From: Sthenelais limicola
Lineage: Eukaryota; Annelida; Polychaeta; Phyllodocida; Sigalionidae
Assembly (NCBI GenBank): GCA_942159475.1
Contig: OW804098.1
Span: 78,671,178-78,735,177, forward strand
Direction of reading: 5' to 3'
DNA: 64,000 bases
Each line of letters opens with the position of its first letter. Positions within the stretch are counted from its first letter, which is position 1. Shown here piece by piece: positions 36,361-46,192 of the stretch. The notes below the pieces were generated by a model. It had not been told where the DNA came from and ran no database searches. It was given only the letters and a program-made list of their open reading frames with translations. Made by a program: the position numbers and the translations under genes.

Positions 36361-38219
36361 TTACGTGTCAGATGACGAAGGCGAATTCCCAGCTTCTTTT
36401 TTGCGTTGACTGGCAGTTAAAAGCTTTAGTTGTTTTAATTTACCGTTTTCCCTGAAAAAGATTAACGCATTCCATTTAGGAAAAACATAATACTATAACA
36501 GCAACATTAACAAAGTGATTCACAAAAGTCGGATATTTCATTTGGTTTCTAAGATAGTACGATATAATTATTCTTATCATAGTCGAACTCACCTAGCTCG
36601 TCGCCTAACTGCGTCGAGATGGGCAAATGCCTTTTTATCCCTTTCGTCCATATAGTTACGAACAACGCGTTTTGAGTATCTAGAACATACAAAACACCAA
36701 TCACACACGTTGTAAAAATAAAATAAAGTCTCGAGAGTGGAAACTAATAACATATGTTGTCAATGTGTATTTTCCCTAACTATGATCACCCAATGATTCT
36801 TTGTAGTCAAGAGTGTTTTTCTACGATTTTTAAACTGGTTCATTTTATCAAGGCCATAGGACACCGACATAAATGGTTAATGAATAATGACTGGTGAGAA
36901 ACCGTTAATTATTGACTGTATAGTTTGAACAACGGCTGGGGGCCTGCCTTCGAGTAGAAATCATGATTTCCCTTTTATCATGATGAAAATAAAAAGTTAT
37001 TATCAATAATATTATTAATGATAATAATATAAAGAGGTCTACTCACTGAACTGCGCCTAAGTGAAGAACCACCCCCAAGGCCATAACCACGAAACATCCT
37101 AATACAATAGATGTATTAGACAGACGCCGCACCCCTTTGATTCCATAATACATATCCTCATCGTAAAAGCGACTGTGATCTTGAGATTTGTCCCTCATTT
37201 CGAAAATGGTTTCGTCCCAAAATGGTTTTTCTGTCTCAGCACTAGAAAAATATTCATAAGAATAGGGGTTTATTATGAAGTATGAGTCAATTTACACACA
37301 GAAATATTCACAGATTTACGGTATGTATTCGCCGAGGGATTATACACAAAACAGAGCTAAATTGAGTTTATTAATCAGTTTAACATCTGCCTTAGGTGGT
37401 TATTGCCCCAAGACATTCAAGGCAGTGATTAAAGTTGGAAAGACAACGAGATTATATTCAATGTTATATCGTTGGGGATTACCCCCCCCCCCCACCTCCC
37501 CACAATTATAATGGGATAGGGTCCCTTCCCAGAATAACGATACAAATATGTATCGATGGGGTCCGATTACAGAATTCTACTTCGATTATGCTTTATTTTG
37601 CGAAATGATGTAAATAGTTTATGTTAGATATTTATCATGATATGATAACAATTAAATATTATTTAATTTTCTTCTCACTTAGTAGGCCTATAGGTCCCCG
37701 AGCCAGGCATCCCCGATATGTCTGCTGATTGTTGCTTAATGTTTCTCTGATAGGCCAGTAGGGCGGCCAGACTGTAGTCATATTCCCGCCGCGAAGAATG
37801 TTTTCCTAGGACAGTGTAGGCTTCATTGAGGCGTACAAAGCGGGCGTGCATGGAAGGGTCCCCAGGGTTGAGGTCAGGGTGCGTCTGCAGATGAGTATTG
37901 CATGATGTAATATATTTGATCATCCTTAGGCACAGTTCCTAAACACTTTTATTTTCATAAGAATAGATTTTATATCACTCAACAAATGTATAATATGTCG
38001 TCACCTTTTCCCATAGAGGAATTAAATAAAGCAGAATATAAAACATACTTCTTTCGACTTTTTCAGGAATGCGGCTTTGATTTCCGAATGTGTTGCATTC
38101 TTGTTAATATCAAGAATGTCATAATGGCACTGTTTCTTTTCTGGTCCAGCGATAAAAGAAACCCTCCTCACAAGTCTTTTAAAATCCATTCGAACTCTGT
38201 CAGAAAAAAAGGAATTCAT
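36361..38219 (-). CDS. DNAJC4: DNAJC4-type J-domain membrane protein, 5 coding exons
   Basis: Minus-strand coding exons: 38219-38049, 37884-37679, 37241-37047, 36679-36593, 36451-36361; all GT-AG and in phase, 249 aa (human about 241). The J domain spans about 32-101, starting HYDILDINKNATHSEIKAAF, with the catalytic HPD at 59-61, which stimulates Hsp70 ATPase, and the DPSMHARFVRLNEAYTVL helix. One membrane segment lies at about 169-190 (SIVLGCFVVMALGVVLHLGA), followed by YMDERDKKAFAHLD, matching the human C-terminal pattern. It should anchor an Hsp70 co-chaperone to a membrane; the organelle is not certain. Start choice: the TAG just upstream in frame is itself part of a good splice acceptor (polypyrimidine then CATAG at 38236-38232), so the mRNA likely begins 12 nt before this ATG after splicing, and an upstream in-frame extension cannot be excluded. 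Confidence 0.93.
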
Positions 38220-38273
38220 TGACGATTGGCTCTATGAAACAAAGCAGAAACAACTTTTATACATATTTTTTTG

Positions 38274-38279
38274 TTTATT
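38274..38279 (-). terminator. Polyadenylation signal AATAAA between the unknown gene and DNAJC4
   Basis: AATAAA on the minus strand starts 29 nt after the stop of the unrecognised gene and about 40 nt before the DNAJC4 splice acceptor. Position and sequence suit 3' end formation of the upstream gene. Confidence 0.6.
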
Positions 38280-38307
38280 CACATTATCAACAGCACATGG
38301 ATGTTTT

Positions 38308-38672
38308 TCAGGCTGGAGATACATGTTCGTATTCTCTTATTAGCTGATAGCTGATTAGCCTATATTGGCTGATGACTAACCATGTTAGGCCTGTGAATGT
38401 GGAAACAATATACATATAGTATAGATTAGAAGCAATGACTAAGCCAAAGGGTAGTAAGCACCCAACGTACCTGCATAATGACTCTTTCTCTGCATGCCCC
38501 AGGCGGAGAATGGGGCTACGAATACATTGTCCGCCGATTTCGGCGAGGGCCTGCATTTAATCCTTCTGGGCTCCCTCTTGAGGACTGGCTGCGAATGATA
38601 AGAATGAACTATATTGTCAGTGTGCAAAAAATCCTGGTCCAGAAGTATCAAACCGCCCATAATATATTTTTT
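38308..38672 (-). CDS. Unrecognised small protein, last two exons
   Basis: Minus-strand exons 38672-38471 and 38390-38308. The first follows a TTATCACAG acceptor and ends in phase 1 at GCAG|GTACGT. The second follows CCACATTCACAG and completes the codon (G|GC, Gly). From the Met at 38660 the frame gives 90 aa; open codons continue to the acceptor, so more N-terminal sequence may lie upstream. No domain, signal peptide or membrane helix is recognised. The central part is basic (VLKREPRRIKCR) and the end is REYEHVSPA. Support comes from phase agreement, two acceptors, a consensus donor, and an AATAAA 29 nt after the stop. It lies on the same strand as DNAJC4, about 75 nt upstream of that gene's acceptor. 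It could be a chance ORF, so confidence is modest. Confidence 0.4.
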
Positions 38673-40122
38673 CTGTGATAAATGAGTTGCTTGTGACTGA
38701 CGTTTACCTTACAGATTGTTGAATGATCCCCCCCCCCACCCCCCCCTCCTACCTAGTGTCACGCACACACCACTGCCATCGTGTGTGTGTGATGCATGCT
38801 CTATTGCATCACGCTAGGCCTGGCGGTAGGGTGCCCTTAGGGCTCCAAAGTGGTGGCGCAAATGGCGGTCGGCAAGTCCCAACGCATCCCCATAAGATTA
38901 CTATAGGAATATCGAGAATCTATTTTAAAGCCTAGATGGATTATTTCTTCGGACAAAACTTGGAGAGGACATAATATAATTGCGATTTCAGGGTAAGGAT
39001 GTCGGCTATAGGTATGTTTAATAGGAAAACGGCATGATCTCTGTGAGTTCTCTATAGACTGGGTTTTGACTCTAAAAGCCTGGGGCAACGAAAATGATTC
39101 TAAGTATGCCAGCTGCGCCCGCCTTTCTCAAGGCGGTTTTTGGTCGCCGATCGTCTAGAATAGCGTGCGGCACAACGCAGTGAGATGTGTGAGTTCTATG
39201 CTTTTCCTAGGTATCGTTTCTGTTGTCATTTATATTGCTATGCCTTCACCATCTCGCCTTGCCTGGCCCGGCCTCCTTGCGCATAGCCGTAGCTGTGGTT
39301 ACATCTCGGTGCACGGTGCACGGTGAACACTTGTTTCATTCGAAAGTGGGTTGGCGGTACTGGTTATCACATGGACAACGCATGGTATATGTGCATCTAG
39401 TATTGAGTTAATCTGTCCGTTTTTGTGCGTAAAGCAAAATACTGTTGAGAAGGTACATGATATTGCATCTAAACTTTTAGTAGCGTGAGATTGTTGGTAT
39501 AGTATTTCCGCAGTGAAGAAACAAGTCCACGGGAGGAATTTTCAAGTTATTTGAGATTCATGCATGTCTGTATACCTGATAAAGAGCACTAGGTGGAAGT
39601 GTGGGGACCCGTTTGTTGTTGTTATGGTTTGGTCCTCCGGCCCTGGGGGCCGCATTGGGGTCACTTAGTCCAGAACTTTTGCCCGCTAGGTTGTTACAGG
39701 ATATTATTTTATTTTCTGTTTTTGTTCTTATAGTTACTGTTTTCTCTTTTTCAATGACAATACCCACCACCCGCCCTGCTCCTACCTTAAAAATTGCATT
39801 TGTTTCAGTGTCTTAACTGCCCTGCCTTGCCACAAGGGTGCGGGGCAGAGCCCTACTGCTATCCATTTTGAATATATCCCATTTGCCGGTTATGTTGTGC
39901 CAAACACCACTTCCGGGTACGGGACGGAATAAGGGATTTAACGGAATGGTCGGCGTTATTGCTGATAATGAATGTTTTCAAATTGGGGTTTGTCTACCAT
40001 AAATGATATACTTCTTCCCACAAAAAGGCCACCTAACTATGGCAAGTTTCCATTCAGCCTAACTACAGTTCACAAATTACATGGGAAAACATGTCAAACA
40101 CGGCTATAAATCCGGGTCATTC
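38673..40122. other. No gene identified
   Basis: Short frames only. A poly-C run lies near 38728-38748. If the unknown gene at 38308-38672 has upstream exons, they should be in this stretch on the minus strand, but none could be fixed by phase and splice signals. Confidence 0.4.
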
Positions 40123-40389
40123 TTAGATGGGAGTTGACACTGATGGGTGGGGCGACGTAAGGAATTTTGGAAGTTGGTTTATTCGCCTCTTCACAGAGGG
40201 CGGGTCAGTCGCTTCTCGTCTAGTGATTTGTATTATATATATATTGTTAGCGTACTCGTTTTCAACCTCATTAGCATTACCCTCAAGGCTCTGATTGGGT
40301 CTCGTTACCATTAAGCCATTACCATTTCGTCGATCTGACCCATCGTGGATCTCCCGGTTAGTGGTAGGGTCCGAATTTGGAGAAGCCAT
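40123..40389 (-). CDS. Short gag-like ORF downstream of an LTR
   Basis: An 88-codon frame begins MASPNSDPTTNREIHDG, about 120 nt after an AATAAA inside an apparent LTR on the same strand. The position suits the start of a retroelement gag. The product is hydrophilic and shows no conserved domain. It probably represents a truncated element; no pol sequence follows. Confidence 0.35.
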   Translation of the reverse strand: MASPNSDPTTNREIHDGSDRRNGNGLMVTRPNQSLEGNANEVENEYANNIYIIQITRREATDPPSVKRRINQLPKFLTSPHPSVSTPI

Positions 40390-40439
40390 GATGCCCAAAT
40401 CGATCTGCCTAATTACCCTAATTCCCTTGATTACTTGAA

Positions 40440-40910
40440 GAGTGCGATGAAAAACCCAGCTAGGGGTGGATAAGTACAACAGGTATACGCAGCTAGGTCG
40501 GCAGGTATAGGTTTATTCCAGAAGTCTTGTACATGGTAAAGTACACGGTAGCATGAAGCAGGTACAGTATAGCATGATGTGCGCACACAAGCACACACCC
40601 AGAAAAACTGACAAAAGCGACTCTATGACAAGAGAATACAGGCCCTTTTATAGGGCCAGACATGCAGTTTCCCGCCTGGATAGGTCATCCCAGTAACTTC
40701 CAGCAGAACAGGTCATCCAGCCTCAATCGCTCTGGATCCCTGAGACCTATCCGCAGCATTCATGCCCCCACAAATCACCTGGCCTGCTCCTCTGTCGTCC
40801 CTCTCTCTTCTCTGACCCCATCCTGCTCACCTCCAAACCAACCTGAGATAGACACAAGGAGAAGGTCATTGAAGTAGAGAGAGACAAAGGGGGTTACCCC
40901 AGTTGATACA
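40440..40910 (-). promoter_or_regulatory. LTR-like promoter segment, solo or truncated
   Basis: Read on the minus strand, this contains a start TGTATCAACTGGGG near 40906, a TATAAAAGGGCC box at 40654-40643, and AATAAA at 40517-40512, about 130 nt downstream. That is the U3-R-U5 order of an LTR. No second copy is present in the window, so this is either a 5' LTR of a truncated element or a recombinant. The ends are approximate. Confidence 0.55.
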
Positions 40911-40919
40911 ATCATGTTA

Positions 40920-41212
40920 CAGTGTTCCCGAAAAGACGTCGGCACGTCGGCAAAAGCCGACGTAAAATTTCAGTGGCCGACGTCAGCTCCTTTCACTCTT
41001 AGGTTCTGGGGCCCTAGGCGGGCCCCAGACCCCACGCCTGCTGTTGTGAAATAAGATTTCGGCCATAGGTGTTTTTTCATGAGAATTTGCAGGTACCACT
41101 ACAATTTTTTTGTAGGTAAAAAATGGCCTGCGTCAGTGACAAATGGCCGGCGTGGACAAGCCCCATGTCGGCTACATTGGCCAGCGTCACTAAAAAGTTT
41201 TCGGGAACACTG
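40920..41212. mobile_element. Miniature DNA transposon with CAGTGTTCCCG ends
   Basis: Ends CAGTGTTCCCGAAAA and TTTTCGGGAACACTG are a 15-bp perfect inverted repeat. ATGTTA stands on both sides (40914-40919 and 41213-41218), a 6-bp target duplication. The 293-bp interior is non-coding, with several GCCGACGT words and the GC-rich near-palindrome shared with 204-238. CAGTG termini recall hAT elements, but those duplicate 8 bp, so the superfamily is left open. Confidence 0.8.
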
Positions 41213-41398
41213 ATGTTATTAATACACACATGCTAATACAATTAAACAAGTAAAACAATCAAAGAAATACACTAAATGCTGAGTTTCATAGTGAATAAAA
41301 GGAGGGTTAATTGGAGAAAAGTCACTGAAACAACCCTTGACCTGGCTCCTCTAACAATATATAATATATTAAATTTTGGGCATTTTTGGGCATTTTTG

Positions 41399-42164
41399 CC
41401 AAACCATACCATACAAAAACTAACCCTAAACCTAAGGTAAAGGTAGTAGTGGAGTGCCTGTAGTAAAACAGATTAATCAAAGAATTACTTTGACTATACC
41501 TATAATGTAATAATGTTCCACCTAAAGCTATGCCTGGTCTGAGTCCACTAACCCCCTGGTCCGAGTCCACTAACCCCCTGGTCCGAGCATACCATGGTCT
41601 GAGTATACCTCGGTCCGAGCCCAGTGCGGTCCGAGATCCCCAGACCCCGGACATATAAGCTTGATGGCTACTTTTGAGCAGACTTCATCGGTGAGTTGAT
41701 TTACTACGATGTTGTACCCCTCAGTGCTGCTCGGGCAGACTGACTGATCTGCAGACCGACCGATCTGTAATCTGCCTCACTCCCAGCCTCCCACATCCAG
41801 GGGTGCGGGAGGATACAGGGATGATACTCGTCGGGCTGAGGGTGAGCAGTCAGGGTCTGGAGAAGTCGGACAGCACTGGGCTCAGACCATGGTATACTCA
41901 GACCATGGTATGCTCGGACTGGGTATAGTCGGACCAGGGGGTTAGTGGACTCAGACCACTGGGTTAGTGGACGGGCATAGCTTTCGGCAGAACATATATT
42001 ATATACCATAGGTACCGGTACTATATAGCCTACCGGTAGTTAAAGTAATTCTTTTATTAGTCAGTTTTACTCGGCGTTTTACTACAGACACTCAACTACA
42101 GTACTACCTTTACAACCAATGTTAGGGTTAGGTTTAGGGTTAGTTTTAGTATGGTTTGGTTTGG
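41399..42164. mobile_element. Foldback element with long inverted arms made of sub-repeats
   Basis: Left arm about 41399-41653 and right arm about 41848-42164 are inverted copies. From outside inward each has CCAAACCATAC, an AACCCTAAACCTAA telomere-like stretch, AAAGGTAGTA, TCTGTAGTAAAAC, AAAGAATTACTTT, AAAGCTATGCC, then tandem units of about 22 bp (TGGTCCGAGTCCACTAACCC) that merge into GGTCTGAGTATACC variants, ending GCCCAGTGC(G/T)GTCCGA. The spacer is about 195 bp and non-coding. This architecture fits foldback transposons such as the TU elements described in sea urchins. More GGTCCGAGTCCA units lie just outside at 42162-42202. Confidence 0.75.
42121..42142 (+). repeat. Telomere-like repeat patch
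   Basis: Contains GTTAGGGTTAGG and TTTAGGGTTAG, degenerate TTAGGG units, inside the right arm of the foldback element; the left arm carries the complementary CCCTAAACCTAA near 41424. It is part of the element rather than a separate telomere relic. Confidence 0.7.
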
Positions 42165-42275
42165 TCCGAGTCCATTAATCCCCTAGTCCGACTCCACTAA
42201 CCTAGCCCGGTAACATCAGAGTGGTCCTGTCTTCTCTAGGAAGCGCGCAGTCTTTATTGCGATTGTACGATCAAA

Positions 42276-42411
42276 GTGCCCCGAGATCAAGGCGCCCGGG
42301 GACTGAGGCGCCCTGGGTGAGACCCAAGCGCCTCGACCTAAGATCGATGCGCCCACCGCATACACCGAAGCGCCCCACTGGTGTTAGATCGAAGCGCCCC
42401 GCCGGTCTTGG
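42276..42411. repeat. Left inverted repeat of the gag-like element
   Basis: About six units of the GATCGAAGCGCCCC type with GC-rich spacers. It pairs with 44082-44224 at roughly 80 percent by eye. Confidence 0.7.
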
Positions 42412-42639
42412 CTTCCGTTTTTTTATGTGTTGGCGAGCCATTTTAAAATCGGGGAGGAATTATTTAAACTAAATAATTCCCCGTCATTAAACAAAAGCAA
42501 GTATTGAGACCTGAACCCCCGGAAGTCCAGCACCCTGGTGGGACTTCCGCTTCCGCCTCCAGGCTCTTGTCCACTTCTACATCTCCTCCAGGCGTGGGCA
42601 CACGTATTTGAACTGACCAGGCCCATCAAGTGATGGCTG

Positions 42640-43948
42640 GTGACAAGACCAGGAACAGGAACGGTCAGAGTAAACTACCGCAAGTTGGCGGATGTTGAGG
42701 AGGACCTTAAAACTCCAGTCAAATCTAAGCCTAATAAGAAACAGGCCAAGAGGAAAGTAACCATAGAGGACATGGAGGAAGATCACCAGGACCACGAGGG
42801 TTCACCAGGACCACGAGGGTGACCACGAGGGTGACCATGGCCACGAGGGCCAAGAAGGCCATGAGGGCCAGGTGCAACACAAGGAAAAGCCGACTCCGCG
42901 CAAGGCAAAACAGGCTTCCTCAAAACAGAAAGAAAGGAACACTACCACGAAAGTCGTCGACAAGTTTTGTGACACCATCTTGGAGATGTCCAAAGTCCAG
43001 TAAACCCCGAGCACCCACCACACTAAGGAGACTGCTTCCTCCAGGCCGCGTGGAACCAAGCGTCCCCGCCGCACACCCAAACCCAAGCGCAAATGGGCAC
43101 GTTATTCATCCTCCGAGTCCGATGATGATACATACAGTGACAGCAGGTCACAATCAAGCTATACATCCTCCAGTGCCTCCACCCCTCCTACCAAGAAAAA
43201 GAAAAGGAGGAAAAAGCACAAAAAGAACAGGAAGACACTCGCAGAGATGAGACACCCATTCCGTCACTACTCTACTGATTCCTCGTCCTCATCCGAGGAC
43301 AATGAAGTCCTCCCCTCCCCAAGACACATCAAATGGGCACACAAACATCAACGCTTGACCACCAGGGCCCTGGAGAGGCAGTACAGCGGGCGCTCCAAAA
43401 CAAAAGGTAAAAAAGCAATGATTCACACACCAGAGAATTCACTACCTAATGATCTTGCCACCCGCCTCAGAGACGAGAAGCGGGACATAACTATAAACGA
43501 ATACTATTGTGGCTTTGCGGCCATGTGTGCTATGAAGGCCATTGAATCTTCTACCCTACAGTGTATGTTAAAACACCTATCTGAGCTGGGGGAGGACGTG
43601 GCTGTGCATAGCTGGACGGGACCCCTCCTCTGGTCTCAAACGGTGGTTGATAATGTTCTAGACCACAAAATCAAATGGAAAGATCTACAGTCAATACAGC
43701 AGCTCAGGGCTAAGATCAGCTGGAACCATCGCCCATCTTCCCTGATCAAACCAAAAGAGAAGAAAGGTGCAATCTCGGTCCCCTGCCCCTTCTATAATTC
43801 AGAGGAGTGCTCCCTATCTGACAGCCACACCAAGGGAGTCATCTCTCTCCTCCACTGCTGTGGATACTGCTATTATAACACTCGTCATAAGCAGTTCTTC
43901 CACACCGCCAAGAGCTGTAATAATAATTCTCCAGTCACTGACCAATAA
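42640..43948 (+). pseudogene. Gag-like (ORF1-type) protein gene, broken
   Basis: One coding region in three parts. The frame opens near 42640 (first clear in-frame ATG at 42633 is in another frame, so the true start is unclear) and runs to a GAC-CAC-GAG-GGT repeat near 42800. There the frame shifts by one, apparently through 2 nt lost in the second repeat unit. It then meets a TAA at 43001-43003, and is open from there to TAA at 43946-43948. The product would be Lys/Arg-rich with Ser/Glu/Asp stretches (SSSESDDD, STDSSSSSEDNE), then a more globular 150 residues, ending with a Cys/His cluster (CX7C, then HCCGYC, H, H, C). Such clusters end the ORF1 of some tyrosine-recombinase retroelements; this comparison is from memory. 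The last 233 codons from Met 43247 are intact. Confidence 0.55.
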
Positions 43949-44081
43949 AAGTAATTACTTGACTAGGCCTAGTAAAAGCAAGACCGATTTAATTATTTCT
44001 CAGAGCGAGAGACCGACCTCAAGCTACCTGAGTTGACGGGCTGGCTTGCGCTCCTCCCGCCAATAACTCACGCATCCTTTC

Positions 44082-44224
44082 GAGGCCATGGGCGAGACCA
44101 TGGGCGCCTCGATCTAACACCGGCAGGGCGCTTCGATGTAAGCGGTGGGCGCCTCGATCTTAGCCCGGGGCGCCTCGGTCCTGGCGCTTGACGCTTCGAT
44201 CTGGCCGCCTCGATCTCGGGGCGC
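44082..44224. repeat. Right inverted repeat of the gag-like element
   Basis: Inverted copy of 42276-42411, with units GGGCGCCTCGATC and GGGCGCTTCGATG. Confidence 0.7.
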
Positions 44225-44907
44225 CTCCGTCTCAACCCCTTTATGGCAATTAATTTGAACAAAGAGGGCTTCCTCAAAACCTGTGAGCTGCTGGTCTAAA
44301 CAAATTTCAATGTGACAGATAATAGGCGTAAATAGTGTCAGTCACCTATTGTGTTGAATGTTAGAGTTAATTGTTAATACCAACCTCAGGATGTCTACGT
44401 TCCACAATTATGAAAACAATCATTCGACCTTGACCCTACTTAAATGGTAAAAGTTGGTGGTTACATCGACGTTGTAACCTGTTCGTTGCATCGCTGTCAG
44501 AACCGTGTTTTGCCCTCTCCTCTTGAACTGGGAGGAGAGATCGTTGAGAAAATCTTGCCCAGAAAAGGATTACAGAATACGTATAATTGGAAACTACCCG
44601 AGTGGCGGTAAGATAGATTCCTTTCTCTATCACATGGAAACAATATTGGGAAATTTATTTGCCCGATCTGTGTAGGAAAGTGCTATAAATACAAGTGTTA
44701 TGCTGTGGGATGGTCCGGGGCGATGGTTGGGGATTGGATGTGCATCGACATATTGTTGATGGATGCAGCATTAGAATAGATAGCATGTCAATAAGAACAC
44801 TCTGCCACGAACTAGGCCTGCTGGGCAACAACGCACAGAGAATATTCTTCGGTGTGATTATGGGGAACGTGCAGCCATTCACGGCCACGGGTGACGTTAG
44901 TCAAGTT

Positions 44908-45109
44908 CAGGGTTGAAAAAAAGTTAGCTGAAAACATCGCTTCAATAACTAAACTTAAGACTAATGACATGTAGTACCGTAATGTGGTTGTCCTTTCCTC
45001 AGGTCAACCACTTTTCAAAATATCGCACGACGCCCAATTATCAATTTACGGTTGTCAGTCTGGCTGACATAGGTGCGGATAACCCGGACGCGGGATTTTT
45101 TCAACCCTG
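44908..45109. mobile_element. Miniature element with CAGGGTTGAAAAA ends
   Basis: The ends CAGGGTTGAAAAA and TTTTTTCAACCCTG form a terminal inverted repeat around 202 bp of non-coding DNA. The CAGGG start is hAT-like, but no 8-bp target duplication is visible. Confidence 0.6.
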
Positions 45110-45849
45110 ATCTGAAGTTTAAATTAAGGACAGGGTCACTTAAGGTCTGGCATGACGCCAATCATCATGTGAATAAAAGGATGCCTGATGTGAGATGAGT
45201 GATGTATAAAAGGATCGACCGATGTTGGGTCAGTGGGTGGTGCACGCTCCTTAATGACCTTATCAATATCTGTATAGTTCTTATCATAGCAACTTCTGTT
45301 CGATATTTCTTTGTTAATCACTTAAATCTTTCACCTTTTATCAGTTACATCTATGTTATTATCTTTCTTTATCAGTTATATCAGTCAGGCCTGTTTTCCT
45401 GTTAACTAACACTGTATATCCTTTCTCAGTTGTATACTGTTGTCTGGGGTTTTTAGCATGACCTTTCCTGGGTGGAAACAAGAGGGATGCCATTTCATGA
45501 TAACATATATATCCATATAATATACGGGAAGAGTGATTTCTATGAAAAGAGGTAGAAAACAGAGGTAAAAAAGAGGAGTTTCTTTGTCTCACATGTTCTC
45601 GGAATTTGTTGTTTTACAAACCGTTTTACTCTTCTGTAGAGTTCTGTCCACCCTCTCCGGAGAACGTCCTACCGTATGTGGTTTGTGAAGGTATCTGGGG
45701 TAGAAATGTGATTTTGAAGCCTTTTTTAAATCGGGATATCCACACACTATTTATAGCCTGGCCCCTGGGAAAGCCCCTGCGAGATACTACGTCATTAGCC
45801 ACAAGCTACTGCATCAATTGTTATTCAAGAGGGACCCGACTACATGCAG

Positions 45850-46192
45850 AGGAGTGGGAGAGTGAAGAAGAGGGGTGGGAAAGGGTGGGGGTATTGGAGA
45901 GGGGGAGGGGAGGAAGAGGAGGGGAGAGTGAGACAAAGGGAGAGGGTGGGGAAATAGAAGAGGGGAGGGGAAGGGAAAGAAGAGGGGCAAGGAAAAGAGG
46001 AGGGGAGGGAGACAGGAAGGGACAGAGGGAAGGGAGAGAAAGCGAGGAGGGGGAGCATAAGGAAGAGGGGAGGGAGAGGGGGAGGAATCAGAGATGGGGT
46101 TGGGAGAGAGAAACAGGTATGAGAGACAGAGAAGAGGCAGAGGGAAAAGAGGGAGAGTGGGAAGTGTGGGGAGAGAGGGGGACCGTCCGGAG
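45850..46192. repeat. Polypurine (GA/GGA-rich) low-complexity tract
   Basis: About 340 nt of almost pure G and A. It holds open frames on both strands (Glu/Arg/Gly-rich and Ser/Pro/Leu-rich), which are composition artefacts. Such tracts can adopt triplex DNA. Confidence 0.9.

Larger units (their letters stand above)
42276..44224 (+). mobile_element. Element with ~140-bp inverted repeats flanking a gag-like ORF
   Basis: Arms at 42276-42411 and 44082-44224 are inverted copies made of degenerate 20-25-bp units around GATCGA(A/G)GCGCCC. Examples shared by both arms are GATCGATGCGCCCACCGC / GATCGAGGCGCCCACCGC and GGTGTTAGATCGA. Between them is one degraded coding region (42640-43948) and a perfect 11-bp AT-rich hairpin at 42456-42480. 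No reverse transcriptase, transposase or recombinase is seen. Terminal inverted repeats around a gag-like gene fit a defective DIRS-type retroelement, or a gag-like ORF captured by a foldback element. No target duplication was identified. Confidence 0.6.

Noticed and set aside
38478..38678. 66-codon plus-strand ORF opposite the unknown gene
   Set aside because: The minus strand has matching acceptor, donor, phase and polyadenylation signal; the plus frame has none.
42121..42142. Interstitial telomere remnant
   Set aside because: The TTAGGG-like patch is mirrored in the other arm of the foldback element, so it belongs to that element.
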